A DNA stretch of 64,000 bases from Roseimarinus sediminis (GTDB lineage Bacteria; Bacteroidota; Bacteroidia; Bacteroidales; Prolixibacteraceae), in NCBI RefSeq assembly GCF_050433125.1, contig NZ_JBNPXV010000001.1, positions 1 to 64,000 on the forward strand, given 5' to 3'. A program made the position numbers and the translations under genes. Below, piece after piece: positions 1-6,809 of the stretch (its first letter is position 1; each line of letters starts with the position of its first letter). The notes below the pieces were generated by a model. It worked only from the letters and a program-made list of their open reading frames with translations. It had not been told where the DNA came from and did no database searches.

Positions 1-48
1 GAATCAAGAATAAATGAATTTTTGTACTATTGTATGATCTTTTTAAGT

Positions 49-112
49 GGCACAATTTGACCGAACAGGCTGGCATGGTCACTCCGAAATAACCAAGAGC
101 CAAATCTTTGCC
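49..112. repeat. weak imperfect inverted repeat at island edge
   Basis: The arms ggcacaatttg (49-59) and caaatctttgcc (101-112) pair with a one-base bulge around a 41-nt loop, just before the first gene. It resembles in layout the better hairpins at 4320-4390 and 6439-6547 and could be the left boundary of a cassette. The pairing is weak and may be chance. Confidence 0.2.
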
Positions 113-818
113 GACACACAGGCAGAATGAGTACCTTTGCTATGTGGATAAAGTTGACTTCATATACGAATCTGATATTGAGTATTTCCAAGCGAAACTT
201 CTCTACTGGTATAAAGATAATGGACGGACTTTTCTTTGGCGGAATAAATCGACTACAAATTATGAATTGATTATATCAGAAGTGTTTCTGCAAAGGACAA
301 AAGCCGAAACTGTTTCAAAATTCCTACCGACTTTTTTTAAAAAGTATCCATCATGGAAACAGCTTGGAGAAGCAACAGAAATAGAATTACAAGAAATTAT
401 AAGACCATTAGGATTATACAAACAACGTGGTAGTCGACTATACAAATTATCGCAAGAACTTAAGAAAAGAAAAGGAAGGTTTCCAAAGGAACGGAACCAA
501 GTTGCTGAAATTCCTATGATGGGACAATATATTACCAATGCTTATGAACTTTACGTATTGAAAAAGAAATCGCCATTACTAGATGTTAATATGGCTCGTT
601 TACTTGAAAGATTCTTTGGCGAAAGAAAGTTAGCAGATATACGACATGACCCCTACTTACAAACATTAGCCTATCGAGTAGTAAATATTGAAGAATCAAA
701 GGAACTAAATTGGGCAATTTTAGATTATGCTTCCATGATTTGTGAAAAAACAAATCCAAATTGTCCTAATTGTTTGATTCATAGCAAATGCAAACTTTTT
801 ATCACAAAATCAAAATAA
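108..818 (+). CDS. HhH-GPD base-excision glycosylase, likely T/G mismatch-specific (MIG/MutY-like)
   Basis: This 236-residue protein belongs to the endonuclease III/MutY superfamily. It has a MutY-like segment SEVFLQRT with Glu58, a helix-hairpin-helix/GPD region with Tyr141 at the position of the endonuclease III catalytic lysine, and the catalytic Asp159 (LLDVNMAR). The C-terminal cysteines 212, 219, 222 and 228 fit the C-X6-C-X2-C-X5-C ligand pattern of a [4Fe-4S] cluster. A Tyr at the Lys position is known from the thymine glycosylase Mig.MthI, which repairs T/G mismatches made by deamination of 5-methylcytosine. Its position 88 bp upstream of a C5-cytosine methyltransferase fits that role, which I infer. 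The start is uncertain: a TTG at 108 or a GTG at 144; the frame opens at 93 and there is no nearby ATG. It could instead be an adenine glycosylase, but it lacks the MutY C-terminal NUDIX-like domain. Confidence 0.8.
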   Translation: MPTHRQNEYLCYVDKVDFIYESDIEYFQAKLLYWYKDNGRTFLWRNKSTTNYELIISEVFLQRTKAETVSKFLPTFFKKYPSWKQLGEATEIELQEIIRPLGLYKQRGSRLYKLSQELKKRKGRFPKERNQVAEIPMMGQYITNAYELYVLKKKSPLLDVNMARLLERFFGERKLADIRHDPYLQTLAYRVVNIEESKELNWAILDYASMICEKTNPNCPNCLIHSKCKLFITKSK

Positions 819-864
819 CAGTTCATAAATTTTCCTCCTCGATTGTGATGAAAAATAGAATATT

Positions 865-900
865 TGTCCGTAAATTTGTCCGTGTACGTAAAAATGTCCG
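865..900 (+). promoter_or_regulatory. three TGTCCG iterons upstream of the methyltransferase
   Basis: TGTCCG occurs at 865-870, 877-882 and 895-900, each followed by TAA or TG, with centre spacings of 12 and 18 bp. The array ends 6 bp before the ATG at 907. Since the methyltransferase carries an integrase-type arm DNA-binding domain, these could be its own operator (inference). They may also be a relic of the integrase promoter from which that domain came. Confidence 0.4.
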
Positions 901-906
901 TAAGTT

Positions 907-3123
907 ATGGCTACAATAAATTACTATCTCGACAAAGCAGACAAGAAAGGATTTGCACCTATTCATATGCGAATTAATTGCAATGGTTCGCAAGTAAAGG
1001 TATCTACAAAAAGAAAAGTAAAACCTGAATATTTTGACAAAACAACACAAACAGTAAGTGACTCATGTGAAGAACATAAAGAGTATAATTTTTATTTGAA
1101 TTTCTTAAAAAATCGTGCAGATGAGCTATTAAACCAATCATATCGCAAAACATATACTGAAAAAGAATTGAAAGATTTGCTAAACGACCATGTTATTAAT
1201 TACAAAGAAAATAACGATGTAAACATCGTTCGTGAACAACTTTCGTTATATGGAAAATCTTTCAAATTTGTTGATTTGTTTGCTGGAGCGGGTGGCTTTA
1301 GTGAAGGTTTCCTTCAAGCAGAAGTCAACAATAAATTCTTCGATTTTATTGCAGCAAACGATATAAATGAAAATTGTGAATTGACTCATATTGTTCGCTA
1401 TAATCATCAGCTCGGTCTAGATGCTAAATTCCTTTGTCAAGATATTACAGAACCTGACTTTTTAGACAATCTTTTAGAGAAAATTGGCGACCATAAGATT
1501 GATGTAGTTTGTGGAGGACCTCCATGTCAAAGTTTTAGTTTGGCTGGAAAACGCAAAAAATTTGATAAAAAAGATGACTTGTTTTCACATTACCTTGAAG
1601 TTATTAAGGCCTTACAACCGAAATATTTCGTAATGGAAAATGTTAAGGGAATTCTTACAAAAGAACAGGGCAAAATAAAGGAGTTGATTTTAAAAGAAAT
1701 TAATTCCATTATTGACGTTAATGAAGTTCCCAAATTAATATCTTTCCTTAGGTCACTTAAAGGAAAATTCAAAAAAAATGATTTTATAATTGATGGTCTT
1801 ATCAAGAGAATTGAAATAGAGAAGCTTAGCGAGACCAAAAAAGAAGAGGGCAAGGAAGCATTTATTCGTTTCGTTGAATCTAGATTCAGAAATCTCACCC
1901 CAAAAATAGTCGATTATAAAACAAGCAAAACAGATTCAGGAATAAGTACAATTCGCCATGGGTTTAATATTTTAATACGCAATAAAGAATGGGAGAAATT
2001 GAAAAGAGACATTATTAAAGAAAAAGACTATTGTAATATTGATAATGATTTCTTTGTTGAGTCATTTACAACTTTCTTAAGCGATTTGGGAACCGATGAA
2101 GTAATCAATAAAATTGAAACTGCTTTTAAAAGCTTAAAAATTGCTAAAGAATTTAATGACGAAATAGATAGCATTCTTTCGTCACTAAGAATTTACACAT
2201 ACTCCTTTGATGAAACAATTGATTTTATAAGAAACAATTGTGATAAATCACAAATTGATAAACTTGATAGTCTTGTTGAGAGTATCCGTCTTTATAGAAT
2301 CGAAAAACCTTTTGTCGCTAATGCTTCAAATTATGGAGTTCCTCAGAACAGAGAACGAGTGCTGTTTATTGGTTGTCGTAAGGACCAGAAATTCATTTCA
2401 GAAATTCCAGCAACAGTTTCTGAAAGTGAGAAGGTGTCTGTTTTTGAAGCCTTGTACGATTTAGATTTTATTGGTAATAACCAAGAATTTCATCACTACG
2501 AGCCAGTCAATATTAATGCTCAATTCAATGGTACAGCAAAGAAAATGAAGAGTTTAGTTCAAAAACGAACGATTGATGGAAGAATAAATAAAAAGGAAGG
2601 TAAGACATTTGCAGAATGGAGCAAAGAAGGAAGACTAATTAAACAATATCAACAAAATGCATGTAAGCCCTTTTATGTTAGAAATACAGAAGCTTTAGAT
2701 ACAGGAGAGAAAAACTACGATGATTTGAATAATCATAAAACCAGCAATCAAAACAATGATGTAGTTAAACGGTTGAAAATTATTCTTAACGAAGGCGATT
2801 ATAAAAATGCACAAATCAAATTAAATCAATGTGGTTTAGCCTCGAATAAACGAAATTACAATGTTTTAAAACCAGAAGAACAGAGTCCAACAGTTATGAC
2901 AATTCCTGATGATTACATTCATTATAATTCTCCAAGAGCATTGACAGTTAGAGAAATGGCCCGGTTACAATCCTTTGACGATTCATTTGTATTTCAAGGG
3001 AAACGGTCTACTGGAGGGAATAACAGAAAATCAGAAGTTCCACAGTACACTTTAGTCGGTAATGCTGTGCCACCGTTATTAGCAAGAGCTGTTGCGACCG
3101 AAATATTAAAAAACATTCGATGA
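907..3123 (+). CDS. C5-cytosine DNA methyltransferase with N-terminal integrase-like arm DNA-binding domain
   Basis: This 738-residue enzyme methylates cytosine C5 using S-adenosylmethionine. Residues 1 to about 100 (MATINYYLDKADKKG, then APIHMRI and KVKPEYFD) match the N-terminal arm-type DNA-binding domain of Bacteroidota tyrosine recombinases; no recombinase catalytic domain follows. The methyltransferase motifs then run in order: motif I FVDLFAGAGGF (121-131), motif IV with PPCQS and catalytic Cys207, motif VI ENV (244-246), motif VIII QNRERV (480-485), a recognition domain, and motif X VGNAVPP (717-723). About 230 residues separate motifs VI and VIII, mostly a charged helical insertion, so it is longer than minimal enzymes of about 330-420 residues. 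The restriction gene overlaps its stop by 4 bp. Base composition is much more AT-rich than the chromosome to the right, consistent with transfer. Some C5 methyltransferases (M.SsoII type) self-repress through N-terminal DNA-binding domains, and this arm domain could act likewise. Confidence 0.93.
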   Translation: MATINYYLDKADKKGFAPIHMRINCNGSQVKVSTKRKVKPEYFDKTTQTVSDSCEEHKEYNFYLNFLKNRADELLNQSYRKTYTEKELKDLLNDHVINYKENNDVNIVREQLSLYGKSFKFVDLFAGAGGFSEGFLQAEVNNKFFDFIAANDINENCELTHIVRYNHQLGLDAKFLCQDITEPDFLDNLLEKIGDHKIDVVCGGPPCQSFSLAGKRKKFDKKDDLFSHYLEVIKALQPKYFVMENVKGILTKEQGKIKELILKEINSIIDVNEVPKLISFLRSLKGKFKKNDFIIDGLIKRIEIEKLSETKKEEGKEAFIRFVESRFRNLTPKIVDYKTSKTDSGISTIRHGFNILIRNKEWEKLKRDIIKEKDYCNIDNDFFVESFTTFLSDLGTDEVINKIETAFKSLKIAKEFNDEIDSILSSLRIYTYSFDETIDFIRNNCDKSQIDKLDSLVESIRLYRIEKPFVANASNYGVPQNRERVLFIGCRKDQKFISEIPATVSESEKVSVFEALYDLDFIGNNQEFHHYEPVNINAQFNGTAKKMKSLVQKRTIDGRINKKEGKTFAEWSKEGRLIKQYQQNACKPFYVRNTEALDTGEKNYDDLNNHKTSNQNNDVVKRLKIILNEGDYKNAQIKLNQCGLASNKRNYNVLKPEEQSPTVMTIPDDYIHYNSPRALTVREMARLQSFDDSFVFQGKRSTGGNNRKSEVPQYTLVGNAVPPLLARAVATEILKNIR

Positions 3124-4304
3124 GAGCATTATCAAAAATTGAAGAAGACAGGTTAAAGATACTGACGAAGAATTCCGTTTCACTTGCACTAATTGAACCG
3201 ACAGAAACAGGTCTAAAGAAATCAATTATGGATGCGACAGGCCCTGTTCGAAATTATTTGAAGGAGAATAATTTTCATGACTATGATATTCAACATCAAG
3301 GACCTGACCACAAGGTTATAATCGAAGGATTTCTTTACGACCAATTTAAAATATCAAAATCAAATGTTTCTTTGTACCGACCAAAAACAAAAAAGGGAGA
3401 CCCGAGGATTTGGTTATCTGGGTTAACAAAATTTGCTAATCCAAATGATATTATTTCTTTGATTTGTTTCGAAAATCAGATTCATGCTTTTAATCTATCG
3501 CAACTTCCAATAGAAAATTTGATTCGCTCTGCACTAACAAATCCATTAAAAGAATTAATCGAAGAAATAAATAATAGAGAAAATGCGATTGCAACTGAAC
3601 TCCTATTAAAACTAAAAAAGATTGCTCAAGGTGGTGCAATCCCTTCAATGGTTGATGCCGATACTTCTGTTGGTCGAACTCTGGAAACAGTTTTAGGAAT
3701 TGACATTAACTCATCTAAACTGCCAGATTACAAAGGAATTGAATTGAAATCATTCCGCAGTAAACGGGGAAATCGAAAAAACTTATTTGCACAAGTACCT
3801 GACTGGGATTTAAGCAAGTTCAAGAGTTCTGCGGAAATACTCGATAATTTTGGTTACTGGAGAGAGAAAGATTTTAAATTATATTGTACAGTTTCTACTA
3901 TTACTACAAATTCTCAGGGATTATCATTGAGAATGGATACAGATATTAAACAACTAATCGAGAATTCAAATAAGACTGCAATTGGAGACTTTGTTGTTTG
4001 GACTCTTGATAAATTACATTCCAGATTGCATGAAAAACATAGGGAAACATTCTGGGTTGAAGCTGACAGTACAATTATTAATGGAAAAGAGCACTTTCTT
4101 TATACCGAAGTTGAACATACCAAAAAACCAATTAGCTCTCAATTTGATATTTTGATTGAGCAAGGCATGATTACACTTGACCATTTGATTAAAAGAAACT
4201 CAAATGGAAAAGTTGTTGAAAAAGGCCCTCTATTTAAAATTAAGCCGGCAGGATTAGATTTACTATTTCCACCAAGTGAACATTATAAATTGATTGAAAA
4301 CTAA
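3120..4304 (+). CDS. MvaI/BcnI-family type II restriction endonuclease
   Basis: This 394-residue protein starts on an ATGA overlap with the methyltransferase, so the two are translationally coupled. The N-terminal half has PTETGLKKSIMDATGPVR and KKGDPRIW, and the central SVGRTLE...PDYKGIELKS block is characteristic of the MvaI/BcnI family. Asp203, Glu208 and Lys210 in that block fit a PD-(D/E)XK nuclease core. MvaI and BcnI are about 240 residues and cut within CCWGG or CCSGG; this protein is longer, with an added N-terminal region. A CC(N)GG-type target is therefore a reasonable guess, though MvaI and BcnI themselves pair with N4-methyltransferases while this one pairs with a C5 enzyme. Substrate is unmodified duplex DNA in the cytoplasm. 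Confidence 0.85.
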   Translation: MRALSKIEEDRLKILTKNSVSLALIEPTETGLKKSIMDATGPVRNYLKENNFHDYDIQHQGPDHKVIIEGFLYDQFKISKSNVSLYRPKTKKGDPRIWLSGLTKFANPNDIISLICFENQIHAFNLSQLPIENLIRSALTNPLKELIEEINNRENAIATELLLKLKKIAQGGAIPSMVDADTSVGRTLETVLGIDINSSKLPDYKGIELKSFRSKRGNRKNLFAQVPDWDLSKFKSSAEILDNFGYWREKDFKLYCTVSTITTNSQGLSLRMDTDIKQLIENSNKTAIGDFVVWTLDKLHSRLHEKHRETFWVEADSTIINGKEHFLYTEVEHTKKPISSQFDILIEQGMITLDHLIKRNSNGKVVEKGPLFKIKPAGLDLLFPPSEHYKLIEN

Positions 4305-4319
4305 TATGCCAGCCCTTCG

Positions 4320-4390
4320 CAACCATACACATTGTCAAGTCGCTCAAAAAAGCCAACACACAAACCTAAACTTGTCAATAAGTATGGCTG
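4320..4390. repeat. attC-like imperfect inverted repeat after the restriction gene
   Basis: The arms at 4320-4340 and 4370-4390 are complementary at 17 of 21 positions around a 29-nt loop. The repeat starts 16 bp after the restriction gene stop and is followed by GCCCCAACGCACGG. Size and asymmetry resemble integron attC sites, but canonical core boxes are not obvious and no integron integrase is in the window. Confidence 0.4.
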
Positions 4391-4435
4391 CCCCAACGCA
4401 CGGTGAGACGATGGAGAATAAAGCACTAAAACACA

Positions 4436-4519
4436 ATCGAGTAGATGGCCAGTGAGCCAATAGCCCACTGGTGCACCTCTCACACCACCCAGCATACGGG
4501 TCTCGTACTGGGCGGTTCA
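4436..4519 (-). ncRNA. group II intron domains V and VI
   Basis: Directly after the maturase stop, the minus strand reads GAACCGCCCAGTACGAGACC and then a GGTGGTGTGAGAGG block. This pairs as the domain V hairpin, the catalytic centre of the ribozyme. A second hairpin (CCAGTGGGCTA with the GGCTCACTGG side) follows as domain VI, which carries the branch-point adenosine. Confidence 0.75.
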
Positions 4520-5928
4520 CTAATGTAGGCTAACCTTCATGTAATACTCTTGAAGACTGATGTAGCCACGTTGCTTAAGCCTGTCAACCGTGATGGTAGT
4601 CCCTAAAATGGGACTCTGAGCAACTTTCCAACCTCCCATTCTCGTTCGGCTCCATGCATAGGCTTGATCAGGTTTTATGCCTAAGCGGATGAGGTTCATT
4701 CTCTTCCTGTCGGCCTTTCTCCAGTAGTGCCAAATACAATAACGTAAGCGGTTACGTAGCCATTCATCCAGCTTTTTCAGCTTTAATTGAATTACGAAGT
4801 AATCACGAATGCCTTTTTTGTTTTGATTGTATGAGTAATGGAGGCGGGTTTGAAGTAGTTCACCCAGCCTCGGATTACAAGGTTTAAACGTTCGATGCGT
4901 TCATCAAAGCTCATTGGTGTGGTCTTTCTGGTTATCATTTTCAGCTTTTGCTTTAACGACTTCCATTTCTTGTCCTCCACCACCAATTGGTATCTGCCTC
5001 TCTCTCCACGTTTGTAGGTTGGTACGAAACCGAACCCTAAAGTGGTGAAGCTTACTGGACGGCAAATACCACTCTTTTCCCGGTTAATGGGCAATTTGAG
5101 TTTATCCCTCTGGAATTTATAAATTCCATTGCCTACCCTTCGGGCGGCTTTCTTGCTTCGCACATAAATGCTAAAATCGTCGGCGTAACGCACGTAGCGA
5201 AGTTGTCGCTTTTCCAGTTCTTTATCCAACTCATTTAGCAGGATATTAGACAGTAGTGGGCTTAATGGAGAACCTTGCGGTACTCCCTTTCTTCGTTTGT
5301 GCAGTGTACCGTTGATAGCAATTGGTGCACGTAGAAATGAGCGCAATAGTTTCAAGGTTTTATCGCATTTAACCTTCTTATAAATCAAGTCCAGCAAGAT
5401 ACCGTGTTCGACCTCATCGAAAAACGATTTAAGGTCGATATCCACGATGTACTGATAGCCGGAATTGATGTTTTCAAGGCTTTGTGCAATGGCCTGATGG
5501 GCATTCCTGTTCGGTCGGAAACCATAACTGTGTTTTTGGAACTCAGGTTCGAAAAGTGGTTCCAGCACCTGATGCATGGCTTGTTGAAATACCCTGTCCA
5601 CAACTGTTGGAATACCCAGCAATCGTTTCTTACCATTCGGTTTAGGAATCTCTACACCCAGTATCGGTGATGCCTGATAACTTTTCTCCCTGATTTCCTC
5701 GCGCATTACGTCGGCGTTTTTCTTCAGGTATTCCCCAAGTTCAGTTACCATCATCTGGTCGATACCCGCTGAACCACCATTTTTCACAACCTGTTTGAAT
5801 GCACGGTTCAAGTTTGTTCTTGATACTAATTCTTCAATCATACTGCTCTTGTTAGCTTGTCCCGCTTGATTAAAGGCTACAGTTGTTCTGGTTATCGTAC
5901 CGTAACAAACAGCTGCTCCAATTTTCAT
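4520..5928 (-). pseudogene. ltrA: group II intron reverse transcriptase/maturase, frameshifted
   Basis: The upstream open frame (4792-5928, 378 residues) has the reverse transcriptase core: GSAGID, FRPNRNAHQAI, PQGSPLSPLLSNI and the catalytic YADD. It stops early at 4792. The next frame continues without a break as GIRDYFVIQLKLKKLDEW and a typical maturase C-terminus (AYAWSRTRMGGW, QSPILGTTIT, QRGYISLQEYY) to a stop at 4520-4522. The shift lies in the A6 run before GGCATT (about 4814-4820); one more A restores a 469-residue protein of normal length. It is either real decay, slippage or a homopolymer sequencing error. The start may instead be the internal Met at 5844. The protein would act in intron splicing and retrohoming. 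Confidence 0.85.
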
Positions 5929-6438
5929 TAAGAACCATTAGCGTTCAGTCCTTTACCACCTTGTGAGACTATCTGCAATTTATGAATGCAGCTCGTTGCT
6001 GGTAGCTACTATGACCTCTGCTGACTTCTCGCTGTCCATCCCGTGGTTAGCGAGATATCCCCAGGTAAGTGTGTGTTCCTTCCTCCGATTCCTTCTGAAT
6101 CTACTTAACAACACATATCCATTACTGGATTTTGGACTTTACAATGATCCCGCCTTGCGGGACAAGTTATGCTTGCTTATCCGTTTTGTTAAGCCTCATA
6201 TCCAGTTTCTGTGCGTCAGTACCGAATTTTGCCGTTTGACTTCCTTCACTGCTTCCCTCGCAGGAAGCCAGCTTGTCACTTGCTAATACTTCAAAGCGTT
6301 ACCTCTGCGTATAAGGGACTTTCACCCTCTGGAACATTCCTGACTCACTTTTATGTTAAGCCAAAATAAATTTGTATTTTACCAATTTATTCAGAGCTTT
6401 TACAAAAGTGTGTCAGCACACATGCTGGGCACACACAC

Positions 6439-6547
6439 GCGGTATAAAAAATTGCCGAAACATCAGGTTATTCAATGGTTGTAGCCCGCTTCAACTTTTG
6501 TGTAACTTGACAGGAAATCGCCCGCAATCGGCAACTTTTCATACCGC
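6439..6547. repeat. attC-like hairpin upstream of a truncated gene
   Basis: Arms at 6439-6458 (GCGGTATAAAAAATTGCCGA) and 6528-6547 match as inverted repeats at 18 of 20 bases, separated by a 69-nt loop, followed by CACCGTTGTAGCC. Length and layout suit a folded integron attC site or a related Bacteroidota cassette element. The next open frame begins 52 bp on. Confidence 0.45.
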
Positions 6548-6598
6548 CACCGTTGTAGCCAATTATACAGACTGAGCACACAAAGATTAAATATTGAC

Positions 6599-6718
6599 AT
6601 GAAACCTAAAGAAGTACTTATAGAAGCTGTAAATAAATTTCTGAAAGAAAAGCTCAAAGAGAAGGGATTTGTTTTCTCTGACTCACAATTGAAATTTACG
6701 AAAAAGCTAAAGGGCTGA
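6599..6718 (+). pseudogene. truncated small gene (39 codons)
   Basis: An ATG at 6599 opens a 39-residue frame beginning MKPKEVLIEAVNKF, rich in lysine and predicted helical, and it stops at 6716. It looks like the N-terminus of a longer cytoplasmic protein rather than a finished gene, since the frame ends abruptly and a neighbouring frame stops within a few codons. I do not recognise the family. It follows the attC-like hairpin, as a cassette gene would. Confidence 0.35.
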
Positions 6719-6809
6719 CTTATTGGTGAAATTGGGCTTTAGAGCAATGTCATATATTCTATCTTCGAGAAAAAATATAGTATCCATCAAGATAAAAATA
6801 TAATCGAGC

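Larger units (their letters stand above)
4436..6348 (-). mobile_element. group II intron
   Basis: On the minus strand the element starts with GTGAG at 6348, followed by the conserved early domain I segment GAGGGTGAAAGTCCC, and ends near 4436 after domains V and VI. It contains a reverse transcriptase/maturase gene. The 3' boundary (CGAT before TGTG) is placed by comparison with the related remnant at 10597-10739, which shares ACTCGATTGT; both ends are good to within a few bases. The intron sits between two attC-like hairpins. It is probably unable to produce a full maturase because of a frameshift. Confidence 0.85.

Noticed and set aside
907..1250. Possible integrase gene from the arm-domain similarity
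   Set aside because: No tyrosine recombinase catalytic domain (R-H-R-Y) follows; the frame continues into methyltransferase motifs.
5963..6286. 107-residue plus-strand frame upstream of the maturase
   Set aside because: It lies in group II intron RNA domains I-IV on the opposite strand and has no protein-like features.
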